Below, in pieces: positions 11,380 through 19,546 of a DNA stretch of 64,000 bases. A program made the translations under genes and the position numbers. Numbering within the stretch: position 1 is the first letter of the stretch; every line of letters begins with the position of its first letter. Origin of the DNA: Deltaproteobacteria bacterium (GTDB lineage: Bacteria > Myxococcota > Myxococcia > Myxococcales > SZAS-1); contig JAFEBB010000040.1 of the NCBI GenBank assembly GCA_018266075.1, positions 1-64,000 of the forward strand, in the 5' to 3' direction. The notes under the pieces were generated by a model. That model saw nothing but the letters and a program-made list of their open reading frames with translations. It did no database searches and had not been told where the DNA came from.

Positions 11380-12087
11380 TCACTTCTTCAGCGCGCGATC
11401 GAGCTTGGCGAAGGCAGTCAACAACAGCTGCGCCTCGCGCTCGCTGGGCTGGGCACGATCGAGCAGCCGACGGAGCTCGTCGAGGATGTCTTCCGGATTC
11501 TGCGGATTGAGAAACCCCGCCTGGAGCAACGCTTTCTGCATCGAGCCGAACAGCGCCTCCATGCGCTCCCGGGTCGCCAGCGTCGTGGCTGCAGCCGGCG
11601 CCAACTCCGGCGCGGCGAGCTTGCCAATCTCGTACGCGATGATCGCCGCGGACTGCGCGACATTGATCGACGGCTGCGGCGGCTGCGAGGGCAGGGTGAC
11701 CACCGCCTGACAGAGATCGAGCTCGGCGTCGGAGAGCCCGCGCTTCTCGCTTCCGAAGAGCACCGCCACCGGCCCGCGTTGACGCTCTTCGTGGAGGCGC
11801 TTCGCGAGCTGCTCGCCATTCAGTGACGGTCGGTCGGGCAAGGTGCGCGACGTCGTCCCGGCGACGAAGACGTACGGCCCCAGCGCCGGCGGGAGCTCGC
11901 GCTCCACGCGCATGCGATCGAGCAGATCGGCACTCTTCACCGCGAGCTTCTCGGCTTCGCCGAATGCGTAGGTGAGCGGCGCCGCGAGCACCAGATCGGT
12001 GACGCCGAAGTTCTTCATCGCCCGCGCGATGGAGCCCAGGTTCTCCGGGCTGCGCAGCTCGTGGAAGACGAAGGCGACGGGATGCAT
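11380..12087 (-). CDS. trmJ: TrmJ-like tRNA/rRNA 2'-O-methyltransferase (SpoU family)
   Basis: A 235-residue SPOUT methyltransferase that transfers a methyl group from SAM to a ribose 2'-OH of RNA. The three family motifs are present in TrmJ-like form: SPENLGSIARAMKNFG near residue 14, VLFGSEKRGLSDAEL near residue 130 and SINVAQSAAIIAYEI near residue 160. A C-terminal helical region follows, as in TrmJ (E. coli protein about 245 residues), which modifies position 32 of the tRNA anticodon loop. The ATG at 12087 gives MHPVAFVFHELRSPEN; the frame upstream of it is encoded by a palindromic repeat (12107-12203) and is not part of the gene. The exact target cannot be read from sequence alone. Confidence 0.8.
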   Translation of the reverse strand: MHPVAFVFHELRSPENLGSIARAMKNFGVTDLVLAAPLTYAFGEAEKLAVKSADLLDRMRVERELPPALGPYVFVAGTTSRTLPDRPSLNGEQLAKRLHEERQRGPVAVLFGSEKRGLSDAELDLCQAVVTLPSQPPQPSINVAQSAAIIAYEIGKLAAPELAPAAATTLATRERMEALFGSMQKALLQAGFLNPQNPEDILDELRRLLDRAQPSEREAQLLLTAFAKLDRALKK

Positions 12088-12106
12088 GGCGGGCAGCTTA
12101 GTTTGG

Positions 12107-12203
12107 TCGGCGCTGGGAAGCGCCTCCCACAGACTCACTTTCTCGATTTGGTTGGGAAATCACTGGGAGAACTGAGGTTGTGGGAGGCGCTTCCCAGCGC
12201 CGA
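12107..12203. repeat. REPIN-like inverted-repeat element, copy 1
   Basis: Two perfectly complementary 25-bp arms (12107-12131 and 12179-12203) enclose a 47-bp unique centre. Each arm is itself a mini-hairpin, with GGCGCT and AGCGCC around GGGA. The outer ends are TCGG and CCGA. It lies between the divergent trmJ-like and glycosyltransferase genes. Confidence 0.85.
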
Positions 12204-12272
12204 CTCCCCTCGACTTGGGTGCCGCCCCTTCCCTCGCGCTCCAAGCGACCTAGCTTTTCCTTGGGGGATCGC

Positions 12273-13532
12273 TTGGACACCGTCCCGACGTTGGCAGTGC
12301 CCGTCTCGCCGCCCGTGCGCGCCCGCGAAGCGCGCGTCGACGTGCGCACGCCGCTTCGCGTGCTCGCCGTCCTTCCGGCCGTGCCCTTCCCGAGCAACTC
12401 CGGCGGCCTGCTGCGCTCACTCACCCAGCTTCGCTCCCTCGACGCCCACTTCCAGCTCACCGTGCTCGCGCTCCAGCGCCCGCTGCAGGACGCCGAGGCG
12501 CTTCGACGCTCGCTCACCGCGCGGGTCATCACCGTTCCCTTTCAAGCCGGCGGGCCGGAAGCCATGGCCGCCGAGCTCGGTGCGCTCACCCTGGGCAAGC
12601 CGCTCTTCTACGCGCGCTATGCGCCGCGCGCGCTCGCCCGCGCGCTCGAGGAGGCGCTGCGGAAAGAGCCCTTCGACGTCGTGCACTTCGATCACCTGCA
12701 CACCGCGCAGCTCGTGCCGCTCGTCCGCAAGCTGCAGCCGCGGGCGAGGGTGGTGCTCGATCAGCACAACGTGGAGGCGCAGCTCGTGGAGCGCATGGCT
12801 CCTTTGGCCGCGCCACATCTTCGACTGGGGTTGCGCTGGCAGGCGCGGCGGCTGCGCAAGCTGGAGACCCAGATCGTGCGCGAGGTGGACGCGGTGCTCG
12901 CGTGCTCGTCGCTCGATGCGGCGCAGTTCCACAAGATGGGCGCGCGCTGTGTGGAGGTCGTGCCCAATCCCGCGACGGTGGATGTCCACACGACGGGACG
13001 GCTGCCCCGCCGCGACATCGCCTACGTGGGCTCCTTCGACTGGTGGCCGAACATCGACGCCGCGCTGGTGCTCGCCAAGGACATCTGGCCGCGCTGCGAG
13101 GGCAAGCTCCCCGACGCGCGCTTGATGATCGTGGGCCGCGATCCGCCCGAAGCCATCCTTCAGCTCGCGAGTCCACGGGTGATCGTCACCGGTCGCGTGC
13201 CGAGCGTGGGCCCGTACCTCGACGGCGCGCGTGTGGCGGCCGTTCCATTGCGTGCGGGCTCGGGCACGCGGCTGAAGATCCTCGAGGCCTGGGCGCACGG
13301 CGTGCCCGTGGTGTCGACGCCGCTCGGCGCCGAAGGCCTGCCCGTGCGCGACGGCGAGAACGTGCTCCTCGCCGAGAAGCCCGAGCACTTCGCGCGGGCG
13401 TTGTTACGTGTCTTCGAGGAGCCGTCGTTGGCGGCGCAGCTGACGGAGGGTGCGCTCCGAAGTGCGCGCGCGTATCACCCGGCGAGGATTGGGGAGCAGC
13501 TGGCGGCCTTCTATCGAGAGCGGCTCGGGTAG
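12273..13532 (+). CDS. GT4-family glycosyltransferase
   Basis: A GT-B fold glycosyltransferase of about 419 residues, transferring a sugar from an activated donor onto a glycan or lipid acceptor, probably at the cytoplasmic membrane. The N-terminal half begins LRVLAVLPAVPFPSNSGG, the acceptor-side Rossmann start. The C-terminal half has the donor-site motifs IAYVGSFDWWPN, a loop with AGSGTRLKILEAWAHG and VVSTPLGAEGL, the usual E-x7-E region of GT4. The start is uncertain: no ATG is available, and the TTG at 12273 is chosen because GGGGGA lies just upstream. The frame extends back into repeat copy 1, which is rejected as coding. A second element of that family begins directly after the stop codon. 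Substrate unknown. Confidence 0.8.
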   Translation: MDTVPTLAVPVSPPVRAREARVDVRTPLRVLAVLPAVPFPSNSGGLLRSLTQLRSLDAHFQLTVLALQRPLQDAEALRRSLTARVITVPFQAGGPEAMAAELGALTLGKPLFYARYAPRALARALEEALRKEPFDVVHFDHLHTAQLVPLVRKLQPRARVVLDQHNVEAQLVERMAPLAAPHLRLGLRWQARRLRKLETQIVREVDAVLACSSLDAAQFHKMGARCVEVVPNPATVDVHTTGRLPRRDIAYVGSFDWWPNIDAALVLAKDIWPRCEGKLPDARLMIVGRDPPEAILQLASPRVIVTGRVPSVGPYLDGARVAAVPLRAGSGTRLKILEAWAHGVPVVSTPLGAEGLPVRDGENVLLAEKPEHFARALLRVFEEPSLAAQLTEGALRSARAYHPARIGEQLAAFYRERLG

Positions 13533-13616
13533 TCGGCGCCGGGAAGCGCCTCACAAACTCGAGTGAACCCACCAGCGGGCGAAAGAGGCCTTGTGGGAGG
13601 CGCTTCCCAGCGCCGA
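13533..13616. repeat. REPIN-like inverted-repeat element, copy 2
   Basis: The right arm (13592-13616) is identical to those of copies 1 and 4. The left arm (13533-13557) has a few substitutions. The centre is 34 bp and unrelated to the other copies. The element starts at the base after the glycosyltransferase stop codon. Confidence 0.8.
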
Positions 13617-13759
13617 CAGCTTGCTTGCCCGAGCGTCGTCCATCCAGGCATCAACAATTCCCACCTCTGCCATTTCACAGCCCCAGTGGTCGCCTCCCCG
13701 GCCCTCGCGCGCTCCGGGGCTCGTCCCCACCGTTTTCCCCGGAGGGAAAGGAGAGGACC

Positions 13760-14191
13760 ATGAACATCAAAAAGACTCTGCTCGTGGCCGCCATCGCGGC
13801 CGCGGGGACGGTGGGTGCGGCGACGGCGGCGCGGGCGGCGGATGACGCCAACGTCGATCCGAACATGCAGAACCAGAACCAGCCTGGGATGAACCCCTCG
13901 GGTGCCGACCAGATGAACCAGGGCATGAAGGACCAGGGCATGAAGGAGCAGGGCATGGAGCAGGGCAACCTGCGCGAGGCCACCATCACCGTGCTCAAGG
14001 TCGACAAGGCCACGCACACCGTGACCTTCAAGGCCAAGGTGCAGCCGGAGGCGAACCTCACCAAGGATGGTCAGCCCATCAAGCTCGACCAGCTCAAGGA
14101 AGGCGACCAGGTTCGCGCCAGCTTCGACCCGGCCACGGGCGACGTGAAGAGCCTGGAGGTCAGCCGCAAGGTGAAGGGCGGCGGCATGTAA
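13760..14191 (+). CDS. Exported Met/Gln-rich small protein
   Basis: A 143-residue protein with a clear signal peptide (MNIKKTLLVAAIAAAGT..., cleavage probably after ATAARA). The ATG at 13760 has GGAGAGGACC directly upstream. The mature N-terminus is a low-complexity Met/Gln/Gly region with repeats of the type QGMKDQGMKEQGME (about residues 38-72). The C-terminal 70 residues look like a small beta barrel (ATITVLKVDKATHTVTFKA...KEGDQVRASFDPATG). Met-rich plus small-barrel architecture is seen in periplasmic copper-handling proteins such as CusF, but the characteristic CusF ligands are not evident, so metal binding is speculative. It stands alone between two palindromic elements. Confidence 0.75.
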   Translation: MNIKKTLLVAAIAAAGTVGAATAARAADDANVDPNMQNQNQPGMNPSGADQMNQGMKDQGMKEQGMEQGNLREATITVLKVDKATHTVTFKAKVQPEANLTKDGQPIKLDQLKEGDQVRASFDPATGDVKSLEVSRKVKGGGM

Positions 14192-14267
14192 TCGGAGTCG
14201 TCGCGAGCATTGGCCCGCTGCTGGGTGAAAGCCCGGCAGCGGGCCCTCGCGTTTTCAGGGCGATGTG

Positions 14268-14363
14268 TCGGGGCTTGGAAGCCCCTCCCCACAACACAAG
14301 CCGACGAAGCCGTCCTGACTGCTCGCTCAACTCGAGGTTGTGGGAGGCGCTTCCCAGCGCCGA
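14268..14363. repeat. REPIN-like inverted-repeat element, copy 3
   Basis: The right arm (14339-14363) is identical to the family consensus. The left arm (14268-14293) is diverged, with compensated changes in its internal mini-hairpin (GGGGCTTGGAAGCCCC). The right arm lies inside the 3' end of the minus-strand lipoprotein gene and encodes its last residues. Confidence 0.8.
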
Positions 14364-15034
14364 CGGAGCCCGAGCATCAACACCGCGAAGAGCAGCGCCA
14401 CCAGCACGCCCAGCAGGAACGCGCCCAGCAGCAAGGGCCAGCGCAGCGCGGCCATCGCCCCCTCCATGAAGCCCGCCCCGGCGGTCCGACTGGCCGAGCC
14501 CACGAGCTGGTCCATGCACGTCTGCCGGTCCTTGCCCTGGCAGCGATCGGCGAAGTGCGAAGCCGCTTCGTCGATGCCGCGCGCCGCGCCTTCGGTGGCG
14601 TGCTCCGTCGTGGCCGCGACGCTTCTCGCCAGCGGCCCGTTCCCCTCGGGGCCGAGGACGAGGATGAGCTGTCGTCCCAGGCTCGCGGCGAAGGCGTTGC
14701 CGAACTGGTCGCCGAGCTGCTCGAAGGCCGTCGCATGGATGGCACCTGGCTGACCACCGACCTCCGCTCCGGACCGCGGCGCGAGCAAGGCATCGATCGC
14801 GCCCAGGGAGAGCGTGCCAGCGAGCAAGCGCTGGCGCTCGAGCTGCGGCGGCTGGGTGAGCATCTCCAGCGCGCCCTTGGTGACGTTGTTGGCGATGACC
14901 TCCGTGGGCGCCACACCTGTCTCGGCCTTGGTCTCCTGCGCGGCCTGCAGGGTGCCCTTCGCCGCGCTCTTGCCGAAGAGGGCGCATCCCGTGAGGCCGA
15001 GCAGCACGATCCCCAGGTGTCGACTGCCCGCCAT
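14327..15034 (-). CDS. Membrane-anchored lipoprotein-like protein
   Basis: A 235-residue protein starting MAGSRHLGIVLLGLTGCALF, a lipoprotein signal peptide with lipobox LTGC. The ATG at 15034 has GGGAGG just upstream. The middle is Ala/Gly-rich and helical. A strong hydrophobic segment near the C-terminus (ALRWPLLLGAFLLGVLVALL) would add a second membrane anchor. The final residues RRRWEAPPTTSS are encoded by palindromic element copy 3, so the native C-terminus was probably replaced when that element inserted. Three Cys lie in the mature part, two of them (DRCQGKDRQTCMDQ) possibly paired. No family recognised. Confidence 0.65.
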   Translation of the reverse strand: MAGSRHLGIVLLGLTGCALFGKSAAKGTLQAAQETKAETGVAPTEVIANNVTKGALEMLTQPPQLERQRLLAGTLSLGAIDALLAPRSGAEVGGQPGAIHATAFEQLGDQFGNAFAASLGRQLILVLGPEGNGPLARSVAATTEHATEGAARGIDEAASHFADRCQGKDRQTCMDQLVGSASRTAGAGFMEGAMAALRWPLLLGAFLLGVLVALLFAVLMLGLRRRWEAPPTTSS

Positions 15035-15097
15035 CGCCGCCTCCCGCGCACACGCCCGCTCCAACGCTTGGTCGCCTGCTCGGTTGGCGCAAGGGGA

Positions 15098-16237
15098 CTA
15101 GCCGATGGCGTCGCGCGTGGCGCGGTGGAGCTCGAGGTCCGGCGCGAGCGACTCGCGCGTGCCCAGCGCGCGCACGTACACGCGCGCGTAGGCCTCGGCC
15201 ATGGCCTTGGCGTCGTGCCGCGCGTGGACGGCCTCGTGCAGCTGGGCTGCGCGTGCCTCGCGCAGCTTGGGATCCGAAAAGAGCCGCTCGAGCTCGCGCG
15301 CCAGGTCGTCCACTTCGCCCGGCTCGATGAGCGCGTTCGCCTCCGGACCGAAGAGCTGCTCGAGATCGCCCACCCGCGTGGCGATCAACGGACGACGATG
15401 CAGTCCCGCCTCGAGCGCCACCAGCGGCGACGCCTCTCGCAGCGACGGCATCACGATCACGTCGGCTGCCGCGTAGAGCTGCCGCGTGTTCGACACGAAG
15501 CCGAGAAGCCGAACGGGCAGGGTGCCCGCGAGCTGCGCGAGCTCGTCACGAAGCGGACCATCACCGGCGAAGAGCGTCAGCGGCGGCTGCTTCAGCTTCG
15601 ACAGCGCTTCGATCAGCGTGCGCTGGCCCTTCTCCGGCGAGAGCCGTCCGATGCACGCGAGCACCGGCGCCTGGGCATCGAGCTTGAGCGCGTGCCGCGC
15701 GGCTCGGCGTTCGGACTCACCCGGCGGCGCAAGGTCATCCAAGCCATTCGGAATGAGCTCGACCGGCGCCGTCTTCACCCAGCGTGAAAGCCGCTGCTGC
15801 AGACTGCGCGACGGCGCCACGACGCCTCGCGTGCGGTTTCCGAGAAGCCGCCCGTACGCTTCGTACGCGCGCAGCTTGAGTCCAGCAGCGGTGTCGCCGT
15901 GGTACGTCGCGACGACTGGAACGCCCTCGCGTCGGGCGGCCCGCAGCCCGAGCGCGAGGCTCTTGAAGTCGTGCGCGTGAACGAGATCCACGCTTGCCCA
16001 GTGAATGAACCGCGCGATGCGCCGCGCACACGCGAGATCCAGGCGGCGATCGAACGTGAACCGCTGCGCGTCGAGCCCGCGCTTCATGGCCTCGTCGACG
16101 AGCGCGGACTCCTCGTCGGGCCCGAGCGCGCCCACGATGGCTTGAAACGGCGCTCTCGTCGCAGGGGCCAGCGCGAGCAGCGCCCGATCCGCGCCGTACA
16201 GGCCGCTCCCCGACCGCAAGTGCAAGACCGTGATCAC
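15098..16237 (-). CDS. GT4-family glycosyltransferase
   Basis: A 379-residue GT-B glycosyltransferase. The N-terminal domain begins ITVLHLRSGSGLYGADRALL, and HAHDFKS near residue 90 is a typical acceptor-domain motif. The donor domain shows CIGRLSPEKGQRTLIEA, LFAGDGPLRDEL and the GT4 E-x7-E region in PSLREASPLVALEAGL. Its GTG start overlaps the stop of the upstream glycosyltransferase (GTGA), so the two are translationally coupled and probably act on the same glycan. There is no signal peptide; a cytoplasmic enzyme acting at the membrane is expected. Sugar and acceptor cannot be deduced. Confidence 0.88.
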   Translation of the reverse strand: MITVLHLRSGSGLYGADRALLALAPATRAPFQAIVGALGPDEESALVDEAMKRGLDAQRFTFDRRLDLACARRIARFIHWASVDLVHAHDFKSLALGLRAARREGVPVVATYHGDTAAGLKLRAYEAYGRLLGNRTRGVVAPSRSLQQRLSRWVKTAPVELIPNGLDDLAPPGESERRAARHALKLDAQAPVLACIGRLSPEKGQRTLIEALSKLKQPPLTLFAGDGPLRDELAQLAGTLPVRLLGFVSNTRQLYAAADVIVMPSLREASPLVALEAGLHRRPLIATRVGDLEQLFGPEANALIEPGEVDDLARELERLFSDPKLREARAAQLHEAVHARHDAKAMAEAYARVYVRALGTRESLAPDLELHRATRDAIG

Positions 16238-17358
16238 GCGTGCACCTCGCTGGGCAACGGCGCGCGCAACGCGAGCGCGCGATAGAGATCGGCGTAGGCG
16301 CAGAGCGTCGTGTTGAAGTCGAAGCGCTGGCTGGCGTTCATCGCGGCCTCGCCGAGCCGCGCGCGAAGCGAAGCGTCGCCGACGAGCTCCGTCAACGCGT
16401 GCTGCAGCTTCTCCGCATGGCGCAACGGCACGAGCCGCGCCGTCGACGCGGTGTGAATCTCGCGAACGCCGGGCAGGTCATGGGCGATCGTCGGCAGCCC
16501 GACGGCCATCGCCTCGAGCATCGCCAGCGAGCGTCCTTCGGTGAGCGAGGTCTGCGCGTAGAGGTCGAAGCCCGGCAGCAGCTCGCGCGCATCCACGATC
16601 GCGCCGAGGACATGCACGTTCGCGTGGCCCTTCGCCTGCGCGCGCAAGATGCCTTCCATCGGCCCGGGACCGACGAGCGCCAGGTGCACCTCCGCACGAT
16701 TCGCGAATGCAGCCAGGAACGCCTGCAGCAGGAGATCGGGCCCTTTCACTTCCGCCATCCGCCCGAGGTAGCCGACGACGATGGCGTCGTGCGGAAGGCC
16801 GAGTCGCTCGCGCGCGTGCGCCCGCGAGGCCTCGCTCGGCGGCGGCGGGAGGTGAACGCCATTGCCGATGGTGATGACGCGCGGATGTCCGGGCAGCCAG
16901 GTGTCGAGCATCGTGCGCACCTCCGAGCCGCACGCCACGAGCGCATTCGCACGCATGGCCGCAGCGCGCGCGGCGAGCCGCATCGCGCCCGTGGGCGACT
17001 CCAGCTGGTGAAACGTGGCCACCAGCGGCTTCCCCGGTCGCAGCGCGCACACGGCGGCGCCGTTGAGCAGCGGCCCGAGATCGTGGGCGTGGAGCACGTC
17101 GGCGTCGAAGGTCGAGAGCGCCTGGTGCACCTCGCCCAGCATCGACGGCCGCATCCCCGCGCTCGGAATCCATCGCGTGGGCACGCCGCGCGCACCCGCG
17201 GCCGCACGCATCGGGCCGTCGGGACCGAAGGAGATGATGAGCGACTCGAGACCTGCGGCGCGCCCCTCGACGCAGAGCTGCACCACGAGCTGTTCCAGCC
17301 CGCCCAGCGTCCAGCCGTAGATGAGGTGCGCGATGCGGAGGGGCCGTTCGCGTGTCAT
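16234..17358 (-). CDS. GT4-family glycosyltransferase
   Basis: A 374-residue GT-B enzyme, first gene of a coupled pair. The N-terminus LRIAHLIYGWTLGGLEQLVV is the common GT4 opening with its Gly-rich loop. HAHDLGPLLNG and a His-containing FHQL lie in the acceptor domain. VVGYLGRMAEVKGPDLLLQA, LVGPGPMEGIL and SLTEGRSLAMLEAMAVGLP make up the donor site with the E-x7-E pattern. The ATG at 17358 is preferred because upstream in-frame codons run through a C-rich repeat (17362-17412). It is divergent from purC. Together with the downstream enzyme it suggests a small polysaccharide or glycolipid pathway. Confidence 0.87.
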   Translation of the reverse strand: MTRERPLRIAHLIYGWTLGGLEQLVVQLCVEGRAAGLESLIISFGPDGPMRAAAGARGVPTRWIPSAGMRPSMLGEVHQALSTFDADVLHAHDLGPLLNGAAVCALRPGKPLVATFHQLESPTGAMRLAARAAAMRANALVACGSEVRTMLDTWLPGHPRVITIGNGVHLPPPPSEASRAHARERLGLPHDAIVVGYLGRMAEVKGPDLLLQAFLAAFANRAEVHLALVGPGPMEGILRAQAKGHANVHVLGAIVDARELLPGFDLYAQTSLTEGRSLAMLEAMAVGLPTIAHDLPGVREIHTASTARLVPLRHAEKLQHALTELVGDASLRARLGEAAMNASQRFDFNTTLCAYADLYRALALRAPLPSEVHA

Positions 17359-17361
17359 CGC

Positions 17362-17412
17362 CCCCATCTCCCCGAACCCCTTCCCCGACTCGAGCGGGGA
17401 AGGGGAGTCCAC
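17362..17412. repeat. C-rich palindromic repeat, third unit
   Basis: It has the same arrangement as the left unit at 10992-11037: CCCATCTCCCC followed by an 11-bp stem (CCCCTTCCCCG/CGGGGAAGGGG) around a short loop that differs in sequence. Unlike the other units it lies in the space between divergent genes, next to a start codon, so it cannot serve only as a terminator. Confidence 0.7.
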
Positions 17413-17533
17413 GTGCGATTCCAGGCGGTCCAGCCCCTCGCCGGGCCTCCGAGCCGCTCCCAGAAAGGTACGCATCGTCGACGGATTCGAAAGTCACGCC
17501 GCCGCGTCCGGGCCTGGCTAGACTTCGCCCGCC

Positions 17534-18496
17534 ATGGACCACCTCGAACGCGTCCGAAGCCAGCTGCCGCACACCCTCCGCGAGACCAACTTCGCGACCG
17601 CCGGGGAGCTGTACCGCGGCAAGGTCCGCGACGTTTACAAGCAAGCCGATCGTCTCCTGCTGGTCACCACCGATCGCATCTCGGCCTTTGATCACGTGCT
17701 CGGAACCATTCCCTTCAAGGGCGAGCTGCTCACTCGGCTGGCCGCGTTCTGGTTCGAGAAGACCAAGGACGTGTGCAAGAGCCACCTCCTCGACGTGCCC
17801 GATCCGAACGTGCTCGTCGGCAAGCCCACGAACGCGATCGCCGTCGAGGTCGTGGTGCGCGGGTACCTCACCGGCTCGCTCTGGCGCGACTACGTGGCGA
17901 AGAAGCACGGCGTGTACGGCGTGCCCATCCCCGATGGCATGAAGAAGGACCAGGCCTTCGAGCGCCCGATCATCACGCCGGCCACCAAGGAAGCGGTCGG
18001 CAAGCACGACGAGCCGACCTCCGGCGAGGACCTGGTTCAGCGCGGCGTGCTCGACGCGAAGACCTGGGATGCGTGCTGCGAAAAGGCGCTCGCGCTCTTC
18101 GCGGCGGGGCAGGCCTGGGCCAAGACGCAAGGCCTCATCTTCGTGGACACGAAGTACGAGTTCGGGCTCGCGGGCAACGAGCTCATCGTCATCGACGAGA
18201 TCCACACCATGGACAGCTCGCGCTACTGGGAGGCGAGCGAGTACGAAGCGCGCTTCGCCAAGGGCGACGACCAGCGCATGCTCGACAAGGAGAACGTGCG
18301 CCAGTGGCTCATCCGCGAGAAGGGCTTCGACGGCCACGGGACGCCGCCGCCGATCGATGACGCGATTCGCACGGAGATCGCGCTCACGTACATCAAGGCA
18401 TTCGAGCGGATCACCGGGCAGAAGTTCGAGAGCGCGCCGGGTGATGTGACGCCGAGGTTGGAGAAGAACCTGCGGGCGAAGGGATATCTGCGCTGA
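17534..18496 (+). CDS. purC: Phosphoribosylaminoimidazole-succinocarboxamide synthase
   Basis: SAICAR synthetase, which joins aspartate to CAIR using ATP in purine synthesis. It is 320 residues long, typical of the longer PurC type. Recognisable segments: YRGKVRDVYKQADRLLLVTT and DRISAFD near the N-terminus (nucleotide and substrate binding), VVVRGYLTGSLWRDY (substrate loop), GLIFVDTKYEFGL and IDEIHTMDSSRYW (metal-binding acidic region). It is divergent from the glycosyltransferase pair. Its stop codon is followed after 3 bp by palindromic element copy 4, which fills the gap to the convergent HD-GYP gene. Confidence 0.97.
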   Translation: MDHLERVRSQLPHTLRETNFATAGELYRGKVRDVYKQADRLLLVTTDRISAFDHVLGTIPFKGELLTRLAAFWFEKTKDVCKSHLLDVPDPNVLVGKPTNAIAVEVVVRGYLTGSLWRDYVAKKHGVYGVPIPDGMKKDQAFERPIITPATKEAVGKHDEPTSGEDLVQRGVLDAKTWDACCEKALALFAAGQAWAKTQGLIFVDTKYEFGLAGNELIVIDEIHTMDSSRYWEASEYEARFAKGDDQRMLDKENVRQWLIREKGFDGHGTPPPIDDAIRTEIALTYIKAFERITGQKFESAPGDVTPRLEKNLRAKGYLR

Positions 18497-18499
18497 ATG

Positions 18500-18585
18500 T
18501 CGGCGCTGGGAAGCGCCTCCCACAGGGCCTCTTTCACCAATTGATGTGTCCAACAGGGTTTGTGGGAGGCGCTTCCCAGCGCCGA
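18500..18585. repeat. REPIN-like inverted-repeat element, copy 4
   Basis: Perfect 25-bp arms (18500-18524 and 18561-18585) enclose a 36-bp centre. The arms are identical to those of copy 1, while the centre differs. It occupies nearly the whole 93-bp gap between two convergent stop codons, so it is well placed to act as a bidirectional terminator. Confidence 0.85.
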
Positions 18586-18589
18586 CCCA

Positions 18590-19534
18590 CTATGCCGCCG
18601 TCGGCGCCGGCGTCTGCCGCTTCATCTTGTTCTCGATGACGCGAATCAGCGCTTCAGCGACCTTCGGATCCAGCTGCGCGCCCGAGAGATTGCGGATGAC
18701 GTCGATGGCCTCGGCGTTGCCCATCGCCTTCGAGTACGGCCGGGTGCTGGTGCAGGCATCCCACGTGTCCGCCGCGGTCACGATGCGCGCGATGATTGGA
18801 ATCTCGTCGCCCTTGAGGCCCTTGGGATAGCCGGCGCCGTCCCAGCGCTCGTGGTGGCTCTCCACCGCCGGCAGCACGCCCGCGAGGAAACCCACCGGCG
18901 CCACGATCTGCGCGCCCGCCTTCGGGTGCTCGCGCATGACCTTCATCTCGTCGTCGGTGAGGCGCTCCTTCTTGAGCAGGATGTGCTCGGGCGCGCCGAT
19001 CTTGCCGATGTCGTGGAGGATGCCGCCGTAGCGGAGGTCGTCGAGCGCCTTGCCGTCGAGGCCGAGCTCCTTGCCCACCTCCATCGCCAGATCGCCCACG
19101 CGCTGGCTGTGGCCGCGCGTGTAGCGGTCCTTGGAGTCGATGCTGTTCGCGAGCGCGACGATCGTCTGGACGTAGCCCTTCTCCAGGCGCTCGATGAGCT
19201 CCTTGTTCTCGCCGTCGTAACGCGCGAGCTCCAGGCTCATGAAGTTGAAGGTGTGCGCCAGATCGGAGAGCTCGTTCTTGCCCTCCACCGGCACCTGCGC
19301 GCCGAAGTGACCGCGTGCGATCTCCAGCGCGCCGTCGATGCTCGCGCGCACCGGCTTGCCCAAGCGCAAGGCCTGGAACCACGCGAGGGCAATCGCGGCG
19401 AGCGCGCCCAGGCCGAGCGCCGCCAGCATCCACGCGCGCGGGGCGCCCACGAGCACGAGGACAGCGGTCGTGCCCAAGGGGATGAGGGCAGTCAGCGAGA
19501 TCGCGATGGCCGTGCGGCGAAGGAGCGTGACCAC
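18590..19534 (-). CDS. Membrane HD-GYP domain protein (putative c-di-GMP phosphodiesterase)
   Basis: A 314-residue protein with two N-terminal membrane segments (about residues 10-30 and 35-55), a HAMP-like linker (about 55-110) and an HD-GYP domain. The metal site HDIGKIG, the second histidine pair HHERWDG and the family signature GYPKGLKGDEIP are all present, so it should be a catalytically competent c-di-GMP phosphodiesterase. It starts at GTG 12 bp after the response-regulator stop, forming a two-gene unit. The receiver protein may regulate this enzyme in trans, since the usual REC-HD-GYP fusion is here split. The C-terminus ends five bases from repeat copy 4. Confidence 0.9.
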   Translation of the reverse strand: MVTLLRRTAIAISLTALIPLGTTAVLVLVGAPRAWMLAALGLGALAAIALAWFQALRLGKPVRASIDGALEIARGHFGAQVPVEGKNELSDLAHTFNFMSLELARYDGENKELIERLEKGYVQTIVALANSIDSKDRYTRGHSQRVGDLAMEVGKELGLDGKALDDLRYGGILHDIGKIGAPEHILLKKERLTDDEMKVMREHPKAGAQIVAPVGFLAGVLPAVESHHERWDGAGYPKGLKGDEIPIIARIVTAADTWDACTSTRPYSKAMGNAEAIDVIRNLSGAQLDPKVAEALIRVIENKMKRQTPAPTAA

Positions 19535-19546
19535 GGTCTGCCCATT

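Noticed and set aside
12107-18585. Repeated palindromes considered as a CRISPR array or insertion sequences
   Set aside because: Copies are kilobases apart with genes between and no Cas genes; they encode no transposase. A REPIN-like element is the better fit.
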